Assembly: GCF_004354555.1 (NCBI RefSeq)
Contig: NZ_PUFH01000004.1
Coordinates: 1 to 64,000 of the forward strand
DNA: 64,000 nucleotides
Reading direction: 5' to 3'
Origin: Leuconostoc citreum
GTDB taxonomy: Bacteria > Bacillota > Bacilli > Lactobacillales > Lactobacillaceae
Shown: positions 30,636-40,378 of the stretch, piece by piece
How the letters are laid out: each line of letters opens with the position of its first letter
Numbering within the stretch: position 1 is the first letter of the stretch
Made by a program: the position numbers and the translations under genes
Notes under the pieces: model-generated
Told to the model about the DNA's origin: nothing
What the model saw: the letters and a program-made list of their open reading frames with translations, nothing else
Database searches by the model: none

Positions 30636-31007
30636 ATGGCTCGTATAGCAGGTATTGATTTGCCACGTGACAAGCGTATTGTCATTGGCTTAACATACAT
30701 CTACGGAATCGGTAATACTACTGCACAAAAGATTTTGGCTGAAGCTGGCGTATCTGAAGACGTCCGTGTTCGTGATCTCTCTGCAGATCAAGAAGACGCC
30801 ATCCGTGCAACAGTTGACAAGTTAAACTTGCAACTTGAAGGAGACTTGCGTCGTAAGGTATCTTTGGATATCAAATCATTGCAAGAAATCGCTTCATACC
30901 GTGGCATTCGTCATCGTAAGGGCTTGCCCGTTCGTGGACAAAACACGAAGAACAACGCTCGTACACGTAAAGGCCCAGCTAAGGCAATTGCTGGCAAGAA
31001 AAAGTAA
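30636..31007 (+). CDS. rpsM: 30S ribosomal protein S13
   Basis: 30S head protein contacting the P-site tRNA and the 50S. 123 aa, start [13 protein letters not shown] and C-terminal [21 protein letters not shown] ribosome binding site. Confidence 0.98.
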   Translation: MARIAGIDLPRDKRIVIGLTYIYGIGNTTAQKILAEAGVSEDVRVRDLSADQEDAIRATVDKLNLQLEGDLRRKVSLDIKSLQEIASYRGIRHRKGLPVRGQNTKNNARTRKGPAKAIAGKKK

Positions 31008-31031
31008 TCTAAGATTATCTTTTTCTGTTGT

Positions 31032-31074
31032 ATCCTAATCGATACGGCACATGATTATCGCAACCATAGTTGCG
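31032..31074 (+). promoter_or_regulatory. Two small hairpins between rpsM and rpsK
   Basis: GTATC/GATAC (about 31030-31045) and CGCAAC/GTTGCG with loop CATA (31059-31074) lie in the 131-bp gap. They may be RNA processing or stability elements; no T-tract follows. Confidence 0.35.
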
Positions 31075-31138
31075 TAATGTTGGTTATTAAGTTAACCCGA
31101 GAAATTATACGAAAAGTATTGAAAAGGAGGCAAACATT

Positions 31139-31525
31139 ATGGCAGGTCGTACAACGCGTAAGCGTCGTGTGAAAAAGAATATTGAAGCTGGTGTGGCTCA
31201 CATCCATTCAACATTCAACAACACTATCGTCATGATTACTGATGTTCAAGGTAACGCAGTTGCTTGGTCATCAGCCGGTGCACTTGGCTTCAAAGGAAGT
31301 CGTAAGTCAACACCATTCGCTGCTCAAATGGCAGCGGAAGCAGCAGCAAAGGGTGCCATGGAAATGAACATGCGCACTGTTGCGGTTACTGTTAAGGGGC
31401 CAGGTTCTGGTCGCGAATCAGCTATCCGTGCTTTGGCAGCAGCTGGCTTGGAAGTAACATCAATCAAAGATGTTACACCAGTTCCCCACAACGGATCACG
31501 CCCACCAAAGCGTCGTCGTGTTTAA
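31139..31525 (+). CDS. rpsK: 30S ribosomal protein S11
   Basis: 30S platform protein. 128 aa with [16 protein letters not shown] and the [13 protein letters not shown] motif. AAAGGAGG ribosome binding site. Confidence 0.98.
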   Translation: MAGRTTRKRRVKKNIEAGVAHIHSTFNNTIVMITDVQGNAVAWSSAGALGFKGSRKSTPFAAQMAAEAAAKGAMEMNMRTVAVTVKGPGSGRESAIRALAAAGLEVTSIKDVTPVPHNGSRPPKRRRV

Positions 31526-31571
31526 TTGATTTTCATTGCTCTTGCTTTGAAAGAAGGGGTAAGAATTACAG

Positions 31572-32516
31572 ATGATTGAATTTGAAAAGCCAAATATTCA
31601 TAACATCGAAGAGGATGCGCACTATGGCAAGTTTGTCGTAGAACCTCTTGAGCGTGGATACGGTACAACGCTAGGTAACTCATTGCGTCGTATCTTACTT
31701 TCATCGCTTCCGGGCGCAGCCGTTAATACGGTTCAAATTGACGGCGTTGTCCACGAATTTTCAACAGTGGATGGCGTTGTTGAAGATGTCACACAAATTA
31801 TCTTAAACCTTAAGAAAGTTGTGTTGGCGATTGATTCAGATGATGAACGTAGCCTTGAAATTGATGTTCAAGGTCCTGCAGATGTTACTGCTGCTGATTT
31901 GCAAGCAGGAGCTGATGTAGAAGTTTTGAATCCTGATTTGCATATCGCTACTGTGGCAGCAGGTAAGTCATTGCATATGACGGTCACGGCAGTTAAAGGT
32001 CGTGGTTATTCATCGGCTGACGAGAATAAGCAATTGCGCGACGAAATGCCTATCGGCGTGTTGGCAGTTGACTCAATTTATACGCCTATCGAACGTGTGA
32101 ACTATCATGTTGAAAACACACGTGTTGGATCACGTGATGATTATGATAAGCTCACTTTTGATATTTGGACAAATGGTTCAATCAAGCCAAGTGATGCTTT
32201 GAGCCTCGGTTCAAAGATTTTGGCCGAACATTTGAACTTGTTCATGGACATATCTCCAGTGGCAGCTGAAGCCAATGTTATGGTAGAAGCAGAACCTGTT
32301 GCAGCTAGTGCGTCAGATTCAGCGCCAATTGAAGATTTGGACTTATCAGTTCGTTCTTATAATTGTCTCAAACGGGCCGGTATCAACACCATTGTGGAGT
32401 TGACAGATCGCACTGAAGCCGACATGATGAAGGTGCGTAATCTCGGTCGGAAATCACTTGACGAAATCCAAGAAAAGCTAACAGAAATGGGCTTAGGATT
32501 CCGCAAGGAAGATTAA
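31572..32516 (+). CDS. rpoA: RNA polymerase subunit alpha
   Basis: Assembles beta and beta prime and contacts promoters and activators. 314 aa: N-terminal dimerisation domain (about 1-230, starting MIEFEKPNI with [15 protein letters not shown]), linker, and C-terminal helix-hairpin-helix domain ([14 protein letters not shown] to the end). GAAGGGGT ribosome binding site. Confidence 0.98.
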   Translation: MIEFEKPNIHNIEEDAHYGKFVVEPLERGYGTTLGNSLRRILLSSLPGAAVNTVQIDGVVHEFSTVDGVVEDVTQIILNLKKVVLAIDSDDERSLEIDVQGPADVTAADLQAGADVEVLNPDLHIATVAAGKSLHMTVTAVKGRGYSSADENKQLRDEMPIGVLAVDSIYTPIERVNYHVENTRVGSRDDYDKLTFDIWTNGSIKPSDALSLGSKILAEHLNLFMDISPVAAEANVMVEAEPVAASASDSAPIEDLDLSVRSYNCLKRAGINTIVELTDRTEADMMKVRNLGRKSLDEIQEKLTEMGLGFRKED

Positions 32517-32553
32517 CACATGTCTTTAAACTACTAAAAAGGAGGATTCACCA

Positions 32554-32937
32554 ATGCCATATCGTAAGTTGGGTCGTACATCTTCACAACGTAAAGCGAT
32601 GTTACGTGATTTAACCACTGATCTTTTGATTAATGGTCGTATCACAACAACTGAAGCTCGCGCCAAAGAAGTTCGTAAGACTACTGATAAGATGATTACA
32701 TTAGGTAAGCGTGGTGACTTGGCGGCTCGCCGTCAAGCTGCTGCCTTTGTCCGCAACGAAGTTGCTGACGTTATCGAAGACGGCGACAACGTGAAAGTCC
32801 AATCAGCTTTGCAAAAGTTGTTTGATGACGTTGCACCTCGCTTTGCTGAACGTAATGGTGGTTATACACGAATTCTCAAGACTGTCCAACGTCGTGGCGA
32901 TGCCGCTCAATTGGTCATCTTGGAACTTGTTGATTAA
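32554..32937 (+). CDS. rplQ: 50S ribosomal protein L17
   Basis: 50S protein near the tunnel exit. 127 aa, start [24 protein letters not shown] ribosome binding site. Last gene of the superoperon. Confidence 0.98.
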   Translation: MPYRKLGRTSSQRKAMLRDLTTDLLINGRITTTEARAKEVRKTTDKMITLGKRGDLAARRQAAAFVRNEVADVIEDGDNVKVQSALQKLFDDVAPRFAERNGGYTRILKTVQRRGDAAQLVILELVD

Positions 32938-32954
32938 TAATTATCATCACATCT

Positions 32955-32993
32955 AAAAATCCTTGAAGTTATAAAAACTTCAAGGATTTTTTA
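32955..32993. terminator. Terminator of the ribosomal superoperon
   Basis: AAAAATCCTTGAAGTT / AACTTCAAGGATTTTTT, 15-16 bp with a 5-nt loop. It also lies just past the 3' end of the minus-strand prenyl synthase gene and can act both ways. Confidence 0.93.
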
Positions 32994-33002
32994 TATGTTC
33001 TA

Positions 33003-34001
33003 TTAATATTTACGGTTGAGTAAAATACCGCTTAGCTGTTCGAGCTGTAATCGAATGCCTTCATCAGGTAATGACTGAATCATCTGCTTTAAGGATTCAG
33101 TATAGTTAGTCAATAAATCTGATAATTTCACCATGGCATTACTTTCAGTAATCAAGGTATGCAAAGTCATCATTTCTATGTCGCTAATATCATCACGCTT
33201 GGCTAATAAAGGTATTATTTTGTCAGAAATTACCGGATCTGCTAGCGCAAAGAGTATGGGGGCTGTATAGATGCCGTTACGGATATCTTGGCCCACTGGC
33301 TTGCCAAGTGATAAATCTTGTGTGATTGACTCAAAATCCAAATAATCATCTAGTAATTGGAAGGTGACACCAATATTTTCTCCGAGATGACTGACCGTTT
33401 CTAGTAAAGGTTCACTGTAATTGTCTCCACTAATGACACCAAAACTAACGCTCAATCTAAACAATGCTGCTGTTTTACCTTTAATTTGAGTTAAATAAGA
33501 GTTAAAATCAGCAGACAAATTATATCTATTTTGCTTTTGAACAAGCTCGCCAAACAGTATTTCTTGTAAGGCTTTTAGAGCGAGTTTATTAGCAGCGGGT
33601 TTGTCGGCGCGCTCCAAAAGTGAAAACATACCAGTCAATAGATAGTCGCCGGCGTAGACGGCAGTATCTTTGCCAAATTGACTTTGAATACTTTCATGGC
33701 CGCGACGTAATTTAGATTCATCAATAATGTCATCATGAATCAACGTTGCTAGATGGAGTAATTCAAGGCTAGCACCAAGTGAAATAGCCTTAGCGTTGTA
33801 AGGGTTATCACTTAATCTAGAAAATAATAGGGTGAGTGCTGGTCTAATAAGTTTTCCAGCATTGAGCTGGGATCGAATGGCAGTGTCGATTTCTTCAAAA
33901 CCAATGTGCCAACTTGCAGACATATCTTCTAAGACAGCCTGCAAAGGTGCAGATAATTCAGGAAAATCTTCCCAAAATTTGGGTAAAGTAGGCGTAGACA
34001 T
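33003..34001 (-). CDS. Trans-polyprenyl diphosphate synthase
   Basis: Elongates allylic diphosphates with isopentenyl diphosphate to an all-trans polyprenyl chain. 332 aa; both aspartate-rich motifs are present, DDIID (within LIHDDIIDESKLRRG) and DDYLD. This fits HepT/IspB-type synthases that supply the menaquinone side chain. Next to an NADH:quinone oxidoreductase gene on the same strand, which supports a quinone role (inference). The chain length cannot be read from sequence. The ribosome binding site is weak (AGAG). Confidence 0.88.
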   Translation of the reverse strand: MSTPTLPKFWEDFPELSAPLQAVLEDMSASWHIGFEEIDTAIRSQLNAGKLIRPALTLLFSRLSDNPYNAKAISLGASLELLHLATLIHDDIIDESKLRRGHESIQSQFGKDTAVYAGDYLLTGMFSLLERADKPAANKLALKALQEILFGELVQKQNRYNLSADFNSYLTQIKGKTAALFRLSVSFGVISGDNYSEPLLETVSHLGENIGVTFQLLDDYLDFESITQDLSLGKPVGQDIRNGIYTAPILFALADPVISDKIIPLLAKRDDISDIEMMTLHTLITESNAMVKLSDLLTNYTESLKQMIQSLPDEGIRLQLEQLSGILLNRKY

Positions 34002-34026
34002 GTTAATTTTTCTCTATTTCTCTCAA

Positions 34027-34048
34027 GTATACTTACTGATAAGTATAC
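34027..34048. promoter_or_regulatory. Candidate operator upstream of the prenyl synthase gene
   Basis: GTATACTT (34027-34034) and AAGTATAC (34041-34048) are a perfect 8-bp inverted repeat; AAGTATAC also recurs as a direct repeat 16 bp apart (34025 and 34041). On the minus strand a -10-like TATACT lies inside it. Confidence 0.45.
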
Positions 34049-34061
34049 AGGTATTATGTAC

Positions 34062-34090
34062 AAAGTGCGAGAAACTAAGTATCGCACTTT
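34062..34090. terminator. Hairpin downstream of ndh
   Basis: AAAGTGCGA / TCGCACTTT, 9 bp with an 11-nt loop, just past the ndh stop codon. There is no T-run in either direction, so termination strength is uncertain. Confidence 0.4.
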
Positions 34091-34101
34091 ATTATTATAA
34101 C

Positions 34102-35772
34102 TTACTTATCTAAATCATCATAAATTGACTTAGCTTTACCATACCAAAGTCCACCGAATAGCTTTTGAAGTAATGGCACAACATAGAAATCCAATCCAAA
34201 TCCACGGCCAGAACCATTCATAATAGCAATGCTTGAAAGCAAAATGAACCAGTGTGTCATATCAAAGCCATTAGTAGCCCACGCTGTGATTGTTAAAATA
34301 ATTGAAACAACAGCAAGTGGCCAAGTGAAGAGACCAAGTAAAATACCTGCACCAGTCACAATTTCAATGAAACTAGCTAGACCATGCTGCCAGAAGAGCA
34401 TGTTGAGGTCGCCGAGTCCACCAACTGCAGCTAAAATCCAAAAGATACCTAGAAACAGACGTAATGGTGTAGACCATAACACGTTACCGAGACGTGAAAT
34501 CGTACCCTGGAAAGGATTACGGCCATTTTCTGTCCGGAAAAACTCATCCATCATATAGTGGAAAATTGAGTACATTGAACGAATTTGAGAGTAAAAGAAT
34601 AGGTTGATGCCATGTTTTGCCAAGCTAGCGAAGAAACCAGAGAAATTTAAGCCCATCAGACTAGCTACGGTGTAATGTGAGCCAATAGATACAGCGAAGC
34701 CATGATACTTAACCAACTCAGAAAATGTCTTAGCTTGACCAAAGCCAAGATCAGCTAACAGATTATGAGATGCCGTACGAGCAGCACTTTCAGCACCTTC
34801 TACGGTTTGTGGGACAGGGCCTGTCTTTTCATCAACATATGATAAGGTATCGCCAGCAACATAAATATCTGTTGCTGATTCATCATTATCTAATTTGGCA
34901 CGCATATAATCATCAGCTTCAATACGACCGCCTCGTCCATATTTGAAGCCCCAGTCAGAAATAAATGACTTAGCTTTAACACCTGCTGTCCAGATTAACG
35001 ACTTTGTAGGTAATGTTGATTCATCAGCAAAGATGACACCGTCTTCATTGACACCAGTGACACGTGAGTTGAGACGAATATCAACACCGTTGCTAGTCAT
35101 ATATTTGAAAGCCTTATCAGCCAAATGACGGTCTTTTAGCATGTTTAGAATTGAAGGTGATGCTTCCAACAAAACCAGCTTAATTTCACTTTCATCTAGC
35201 TTATAGTTTTGGGCCAAGACACGTCGTTGCTCAATAAATTCGCCCATCAATTCAGCACCTGTGAAGCCAGAGCCAACAACTGCAATCGTTAGTAATTGGG
35301 CACGTTTTACAGGGTCTAATTCAGCAGCACCTTGACCAATAATGTTTTCCACGTGATTACGAATCTTCAAGGATTCTTCCATCGACCACATTTCAAAACC
35401 ATGTTCTTTAACACCGGGGGTTCCAAAGTCATTTGATTGACCACCAATAGCTAGAATAAGCTTTTCGTAATTAATATCCCCATGTGTTGTTTTAATAATT
35501 TTATCATTTTTGTTAATACCATTGACCTCAGCAGTCAACAATTTAACATTTTTATTCTGATAGAAGAGATGTTCTAAATCTTCTTGTACGTGTTTAGGTG
35601 CAACACGTTGTGAAGCCACTTCGTGCAATTCTGTCATGTACGTGAAGTAAGAATGCTTATCAATCAAAATGATATTATATTCTTTATGTGATTTTAACTT
35701 CTTTGACAAAGTTTTTGCTGCAAATACACCACCAAATCCAGCACCAACAATGACAATGTTTTTTTCTGCCAT
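34102..35772 (-). CDS. ndh: Type II NADH:quinone oxidoreductase fused to a DoxX-like membrane domain
   Basis: Single-subunit, non-pumping NADH dehydrogenase that passes electrons to quinone. 556 aa against about 400 for a plain NDH-2. Residues 1 to about 410 hold the two dinucleotide folds (VIVGAGFGG at 7-15; second NAD motif AVVGSGFTGAELMGE) and the FAD-binding VAGDTLSYV. Residues about 430-550 hold about four hydrophobic segments resembling DoxX/SURF4-type membrane domains (RLFLGIFWILAAVGGLGDLN start). AAGGAAG ribosome binding site. Followed by the prenyl synthase, suggesting a small respiratory module. Confidence 0.9.
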   Translation of the reverse strand: MAEKNIVIVGAGFGGVFAAKTLSKKLKSHKEYNIILIDKHSYFTYMTELHEVASQRVAPKHVQEDLEHLFYQNKNVKLLTAEVNGINKNDKIIKTTHGDINYEKLILAIGGQSNDFGTPGVKEHGFEMWSMEESLKIRNHVENIIGQGAAELDPVKRAQLLTIAVVGSGFTGAELMGEFIEQRRVLAQNYKLDESEIKLVLLEASPSILNMLKDRHLADKAFKYMTSNGVDIRLNSRVTGVNEDGVIFADESTLPTKSLIWTAGVKAKSFISDWGFKYGRGGRIEADDYMRAKLDNDESATDIYVAGDTLSYVDEKTGPVPQTVEGAESAARTASHNLLADLGFGQAKTFSELVKYHGFAVSIGSHYTVASLMGLNFSGFFASLAKHGINLFFYSQIRSMYSIFHYMMDEFFRTENGRNPFQGTISRLGNVLWSTPLRLFLGIFWILAAVGGLGDLNMLFWQHGLASFIEIVTGAGILLGLFTWPLAVVSIILTITAWATNGFDMTHWFILLSSIAIMNGSGRGFGLDFYVVPLLQKLFGGLWYGKAKSIYDDLDK

Positions 35773-35789
35773 GACTATTTTCTTCCTTA

Positions 35790-35837
35790 TTGTGAATTGT
35801 CTAATATTCTTGTGAAATATCTATTTTATTATAGACT
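35790..35837 (-). promoter_or_regulatory. ndh promoter and leader repeats
   Basis: Minus-strand -10 TATAAT (plus ATTATA, 35828-35833) inside AGTCTATAAT; the -35 is poor. Downstream of the start point, plus-strand TTGTGAATT (35790-35798) and TTGTGAAAT (35810-35818) are exactly 20 bp apart. These resemble Rex half-sites (TTGTGAA) but as direct, not inverted, repeats. Confidence 0.5.
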
Positions 35838-35925
35838 AATTTCCGTTATTTTAAAAGAGTTTACCTGAAAATAAGTTTGTGAAGTAACGTGTCTGTTAAT
35901 AACATATGGCATAAACTAATAATAG

Positions 35926-35931
35926 TATAAT
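35926..35931 (+). promoter_or_regulatory. Possible -10 for ecfA1
   Basis: TATAAT 30 bases before the ecfA1 start, without a clear -35. Confidence 0.4.
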
Positions 35932-35960
35932 ACGAGCAACCTATGATAAAATAAGGTCTA

Positions 35961-36782
35961 ATGACAAAAGCAATTAAAATTAACAATTTAAAATACAGTT
36001 ATGATTCTGATCAGAATTTATTCGATGATTTTAATCTCGATATTGAAACTGGTGAATGGGTAGCATTAGTTGGGCATAATGGTTCAGGTAAATCAACATT
36101 AGCTAAACTGATATTAGGACTAATTGCCGCGACTGGCGGAACCATTAGTGTTTTTGATGATATATTAAGTCCCGAAACGGTTTACCGTATTCGAGAACAG
36201 ATTGGCATGGTTTTCCAAAATCCAGATAATCAGTTTGTCGGTGCAACAGTGGCTGATGATGTCGCCTTTGGCTTAGAAAATAAGCAAGTTGCTAGTATCG
36301 AGATGCCAAGATTAATTGAGGAAGCACTCACGATTGTCGATATGCAGGCGTTTAAAGATCGCGAGCCGCATATGCTTTCTGGTGGTCAAAAACAGCGTGT
36401 AGCGCTCGCTAGTGTGCTTGCTTTAAAGCCTAAAATTATTATTTTAGATGAAGCAACTGCAATGCTGGATCCAGCGGGTAGACAAATGGTCATGGCGACT
36501 TTAACGTCACTTAGAGAGCGATTTGGCAAAGCATTGACGTTAATAACGATTACACATGATATGGATGAGGCTGCATTAGCGGATCGTGTCGTAGTTATTA
36601 ATGATGGGCAACTCATTTTGGACGGCACACCGCATCAAGTGTTTAGCCAACAGACTATGCTACGTGACAGCGGCTTAGAATTACCTTTTTCAGGAGAGTT
36701 GGCCTCACAGTTGCACAATCATCCTGAAAAATACTTAGACGAAAGAGAATTAATTCAGTGGCTATCAGATTTGAGCAAGTAA
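35961..36782 (+). CDS. ecfA1: ECF transporter ATPase A1
   Basis: One of two ATPases energising group II energy-coupling-factor vitamin/metal importers. 273 aa: Walker A GHNGSGKS (38-45), Q-loop FQNPDNQF, signature LSGGQKQR, Walker B IIILDEATAMLD. Ribosome binding site AAGG is modest. Overlaps ecfA2 by 25 bases; operon ecfA1-ecfA2-ecfT-truA. No S component gene is present here, as expected for the shared group II module. Confidence 0.96.
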   Translation: MTKAIKINNLKYSYDSDQNLFDDFNLDIETGEWVALVGHNGSGKSTLAKLILGLIAATGGTISVFDDILSPETVYRIREQIGMVFQNPDNQFVGATVADDVAFGLENKQVASIEMPRLIEEALTIVDMQAFKDREPHMLSGGQKQRVALASVLALKPKIIILDEATAMLDPAGRQMVMATLTSLRERFGKALTLITITHDMDEAALADRVVVINDGQLILDGTPHQVFSQQTMLRDSGLELPFSGELASQLHNHPEKYLDERELIQWLSDLSK

Positions 36783-37615
36783 ACTTTACTTATGGGGCTG
36801 GGACAACATTATCACAAGATGTATTACATGATATTAATGTGAACATGCCAACTGGTGAAATAACAGCGATTATTGGACAAACTGGTTCAGGTAAATCAAC
36901 ACTTATTCAACATATTAATGGGCTATTAAAGCCAACAACAGGGCAAGTTTTGATTGATGATTTTAAACTCACATCAGGTACCAAGGAAAAGCAACTTATC
37001 CAATTGCGACAAAAAGTGGGTATTGTTTTTCAATTTCCGGAAAATCAATTGTTTGCTAATACGGTAATTGAAGATGTGATGTATGGGCCATTAAATTTTG
37101 GTATGACGAAAGCGGCAGCCAAAATAGCCGCTGAGCAAGCATTAACGCGTATCGGCGTGTCAGAAAATCTATGGTCGAAATCACCATTTGATCTTTCTGG
37201 TGGGCAAATGCGTCGCGTGGCAATGGCAGGCACTTTAGCTAGTGATCCTTCGGTGATTGTTTTAGATGAACCAGCAGCCGGTCTTGACCCGCGTGGGCAA
37301 GCTGAATTACTGGCACTTGTTTTAGAGTTGAAAAAAATGGGCAAGACTGTTGTATTTATTTCCCATCAGATGGAACATGTAGTCACCGTTGCTGACCAAG
37401 TTATTGTGATGCATGAGGGCAGAATCGTAGCGCAAGAAGCACCAAAAGTTTTGTTTAATCGTGATTTATCTTGGTTTCAAGACTTGATGCTAGATTTACC
37501 CAAAGCAGGCCAATTTGCTGAAAAAATGAAGGCGGCTGGGCTTATTTTGCCACGCAGACCACTTAATTTACAAGATTTAGCTTCATTAATCAATAAGGGG
37601 GCGCAACATGAATAA
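36758..37615 (+). CDS. ecfA2: ECF transporter ATPase A2
   Basis: Partner ATPase, 285 aa, starting at GTG 36758 within the end of ecfA1. Walker [11 protein letters not shown]-loop FQFPENQLF, signature LSGGQMRR, Walker [15 protein letters not shown]-loop ISHQMEH. Overlaps ecfT by 8 bases. Confidence 0.96.
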   Translation: MAIRFEQVNFTYGAGTTLSQDVLHDINVNMPTGEITAIIGQTGSGKSTLIQHINGLLKPTTGQVLIDDFKLTSGTKEKQLIQLRQKVGIVFQFPENQLFANTVIEDVMYGPLNFGMTKAAAKIAAEQALTRIGVSENLWSKSPFDLSGGQMRRVAMAGTLASDPSVIVLDEPAAGLDPRGQAELLALVLELKKMGKTVVFISHQMEHVVTVADQVIVMHEGRIVAQEAPKVLFNRDLSWFQDLMLDLPKAGQFAEKMKAAGLILPRRPLNLQDLASLINKGAQHE

Positions 37616-38414
37616 TATTATGATTGGTCGCTTTGTGCCCGGCGAGTCGCTCATTCACCGTCTTGACCCACGTACTAAAATGATTGGGACATTTATCTAC
37701 ATTTTTGTGATGCTGTGGGCGAACAATTGGCAAACCTATCTTTGGTCAGCTGTCTTTGTTGTTGGTTTAATTAAATTTACTGGCCAACCATTTAAATTAT
37801 ATTGGGATGGCTTGAAGCCCATTTTTTGGTTAATTTTATTCACTGTTATTTTACAGTTACTATTTACTCCAGGTTCGCCAGTATTATGGCATTTAGGACC
37901 GCTAAGTGTGACTGTGCCAGGGGTAGTGAACGCGATTTATGTGATGGTGCGCTTTGTTTTAATTATTTTAATGTCAACCATTCTAACTTTGACAACACCC
38001 CCCACGAGCATAGCTAATGCTATTGAATCCTTGTTGGGACCTCTAAAAAAAATCAAAGTGCCGGTTGCCGAATTGGCGCTGATGCTATCAATTGCGTTAC
38101 GCTTTGTACCTTTACTCATGGATGAGACGCAAAAAATTATGAATGCCCAGAAATCACGAGGCATGAGCTTTTCAACTGGTGGCCCAATTAAGCGGGCTAA
38201 AGCAATTATTCCATTACTTATTCCGTTGTTTGTTGGTGCACTACAGCGCGCGCTAGATCTAGCCAACGCAATGGAAGTCAGAGGCTTTAAAGATGCAGTT
38301 CAGCGCACACGCTATCGTATACTGCATTATGACCGGAATGATTATATTGCTTTTTTTACCATTGTTTTTTTTGTGATTATCTTTTTTGGTATCAAAATAG
38401 TCACAGGATTTTAG
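37608..38414 (+). CDS. ecfT: ECF transporter transmembrane subunit T
   Basis: Membrane scaffold joining the two ATPases to exchangeable substrate-binding S components. 268 aa, about five to six hydrophobic segments, N-terminus with [12 protein letters not shown] and the coupling-helix motifs AQKSRG and AMEVRGF. GGGG ribosome binding site inside ecfA2. Confidence 0.96.
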   Translation: MNNIMIGRFVPGESLIHRLDPRTKMIGTFIYIFVMLWANNWQTYLWSAVFVVGLIKFTGQPFKLYWDGLKPIFWLILFTVILQLLFTPGSPVLWHLGPLSVTVPGVVNAIYVMVRFVLIILMSTILTLTTPPTSIANAIESLLGPLKKIKVPVAELALMLSIALRFVPLLMDETQKIMNAQKSRGMSFSTGGPIKRAKAIIPLLIPLFVGALQRALDLANAMEVRGFKDAVQRTRYRILHYDRNDYIAFFTIVFFVIIFFGIKIVTGF

Positions 38415-38449
38415 AAAATTAAGGAGTGCATCAATGAGGTGCAATAGTC

Positions 38450-39232
38450 ATGACACGATATAAAGCAATAGTCGCATATGATGGCAGCAATTTTTTTGGT
38501 TTTCAAGTACAAACTAAAAGTGGTGTTGAAGTCCAACGCACGGTACAAGGTGAACTTAATAAAGCCGTCAATCAAATGGCTAAGCAACCTGTCACACCCA
38601 TTAAAGTAGTCGGGGCTTCCCGAACAGACACTGGCGTGCATGCTTTTGGGCAGGTGGTGCATTTTGATTTACCATTCGATATTAATCCTGTCGGCGTGAG
38701 CAAGGGATTGAATACACTCTTACCAAGAGATATTCTTATCAAAGCAGTTACGAAAGTTTCTGATGATTTTCATGCTAGATTCAGTACACATGCCAAACGT
38801 TATTTTTATCGTGTGTCTACGACAGCATTTACGGACCCGTTTAAACGCCATTACACCGGCCACTTTCATTGGCATTTAGACACAAGTCGAATTCAGGAAG
38901 CACTACCTGATTTAATAGGCGAACATGATTTTGCTAGTTTTGCTGCTTCGGGTAATCAAACGGCATCGACAGTTCGCACGATTACTTCAGCACAATTGAT
39001 TGAGAAGCCAGACGAGCAAGAATTGGTATTTGTTTTTGAGGGAAATGCTTTTTTATATAATCAAATTCGAATCATGGTAGGCGTGTTGCTAGAAATTGGC
39101 AATGGTCGCCGTGAAATACACGATATTCAACGTTTAATTGCAGTCAAGGACCGTGAGCAGGCCCGTTTTACTGCACCAGCGAGCGGCTTGTACTTGGACG
39201 AAATTGACTATGGTGAGAACCCTGCCAATTAA
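38450..39232 (+). CDS. truA: tRNA pseudouridine(38-40) synthase
   Basis: Makes pseudouridine at positions 38-40 of the anticodon stem-loop. 260 aa; the catalytic aspartate is D60 in GASRTDTGVHAFGQ. Between ecfT and rplM, the normal Firmicute order. GAGGTG ribosome binding site. Confidence 0.96.
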   Translation: MTRYKAIVAYDGSNFFGFQVQTKSGVEVQRTVQGELNKAVNQMAKQPVTPIKVVGASRTDTGVHAFGQVVHFDLPFDINPVGVSKGLNTLLPRDILIKAVTKVSDDFHARFSTHAKRYFYRVSTTAFTDPFKRHYTGHFHWHLDTSRIQEALPDLIGEHDFASFAASGNQTASTVRTITSAQLIEKPDEQELVFVFEGNAFLYNQIRIMVGVLLEIGNGRREIHDIQRLIAVKDREQARFTAPASGLYLDEIDYGENPAN

Positions 39233-39264
39233 GCACGATTTGTGAATGGATTTTGCCAAAACCA

Positions 39265-39293
39265 TTGACAATAACCCTTATTTTAGGTAAGAT
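39265..39293 (+). promoter_or_regulatory. rplM promoter
   Basis: Perfect TTGACA, 17 bp, TAAGAT. Start point near 39300. Confidence 0.8.
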
Positions 39294-39306
39294 AGAACAC
39301 GGTATT

Positions 39307-39374
39307 GTTTACCTCACGATAAGCCCCGGAAACTTATTGTAATTGCGTAGCAAGGAACGGCTACGCCTGTAAAC
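39307..39374 (+). promoter_or_regulatory. L13-type ribosomal leader before rplM
   Basis: GTTTAC (39307-39312) pairs with GTAAAC (39369-39374) to close a domain containing a 7-bp hairpin GCGTAGC/GCTACGC (39345-39351/39360-39366). Position upstream of rplM-rpsI and the overall fold match the L13 leader known from Firmicutes; the match is by eye. Confidence 0.65.
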
Positions 39375-39396
39375 AACTAATCAAAGGAGCGCAAAC

Positions 39397-39840
39397 ATGC
39401 GTACAACATTTTTAGCAAAACCAGGTGAAATCGAAAAGAAGTGGTATATTATTGATGCCAAAGACGTCGTTTTGGGACGTTTGTCAACAGTAGTTGCTTC
39501 AATTTTGCGTGGTAAGAACAAGCCAACGTTTACACCAAACGTTGACATGGGTGACCATGTAATCATTATCAATGCAGCCGAAGTAAAGTTGACTGGTAAG
39601 AAAGCCACAGATAAGGTTTACTACCACCACTCAAACCACCCAGGTGGTTTGAAGGCTCGCACAGCTGGAAACTATCGTGAATTCAACCCTGAAAAGTTGC
39701 TTGAATTGTCAATCCACGGTATGTTGCCAAAGAACACTTTGGGACGTAAGCAAGGCTTGAACTTGCACGTGTATGCTGGTGCAGAACATGCCCATGCAGC
39801 ACAACAACCTGAAGCACTTGACATCAACAAGTTGGTTTAA
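39397..39840 (+). CDS. rplM: 50S ribosomal protein L13
   Basis: Early-assembly 50S protein. 147 aa; contains [17 protein letters not shown] and the [10 protein letters not shown] motif. AAAGGAGCG ribosome binding site. Probably feeds back on its own structured leader. Confidence 0.98.
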   Translation: MRTTFLAKPGEIEKKWYIIDAKDVVLGRLSTVVASILRGKNKPTFTPNVDMGDHVIIINAAEVKLTGKKATDKVYYHHSNHPGGLKARTAGNYREFNPEKLLELSIHGMLPKNTLGRKQGLNLHVYAGAEHAHAAQQPEALDINKLV

Positions 39841-39858
39841 GAAAGGAGAATTTAAATT

Positions 39859-40254
39859 ATGGCTACAGCAGTACAATATGCCGGCACAGGCCGTCGTAAG
39901 AACTCAGTTGCTCGTGTGCGTTTGGTTCCAGGTAATGGCCAAATCACAATGAACGGCAAGTCAATCGAAGAATATATTCCTTTCGCTAACTTGCGTGAAG
40001 TTGTTTTGCAACCATTCAACGCTACTGAAACATTGGGTAACTACGATGTATTGGTTAACGTTATTGGTGGTGGTTATTCTGGTCAAGCTGGTGCAACACG
40101 TCACGGTATCGCCCGCGCGTTGTTGACAGTTGATCCTGATTTCCGTGCAGCATTGAAGTCAGCAGGTTTGTTGACACGTGACTCACGAATGAAGGAACGT
40201 AAGAAGCCAGGTTTGAAGAAAGCCCGTAAGGCATCACAATTCTCAAAGCGTTAA
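39859..40254 (+). CDS. rpsI: 30S ribosomal protein S9
   Basis: 30S head protein whose C-terminal tail touches the P-site tRNA. 131 aa ending [12 protein letters not shown], the conserved tail. GAAAGGAGA ribosome binding site, 18 bases after rplM. Confidence 0.98.
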   Translation: MATAVQYAGTGRRKNSVARVRLVPGNGQITMNGKSIEEYIPFANLREVVLQPFNATETLGNYDVLVNVIGGGYSGQAGATRHGIARALLTVDPDFRAALKSAGLLTRDSRMKERKKPGLKKARKASQFSKR

Positions 40255-40292
40255 TATTTTATTTGCGTTATTCAATTGGGAACTATATCAAG

Positions 40293-40327
40293 CACCATCT
40301 ATTAACGATAGTAGATGGTGTTTTTTT
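40293..40327 (+). terminator. Terminator of rplM-rpsI
   Basis: CACCATCTA / TAGATGGTG, 9 bp (more with inner CTA/TAG), then seven T. Confidence 0.92.
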
Positions 40328-40339
40328 GTGGCGATTTTT

Positions 40340-40368
40340 TTGCATTTATTGTTTTTTTGTAATAGAAT
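40340..40368 (+). promoter_or_regulatory. tRNA-Pro promoter
   Basis: TTGCAT, 17 bp, TAGAAT, ending 11 bases before the tRNA. Confidence 0.75.
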
Positions 40369-40378
40369 AATCTCGTTA

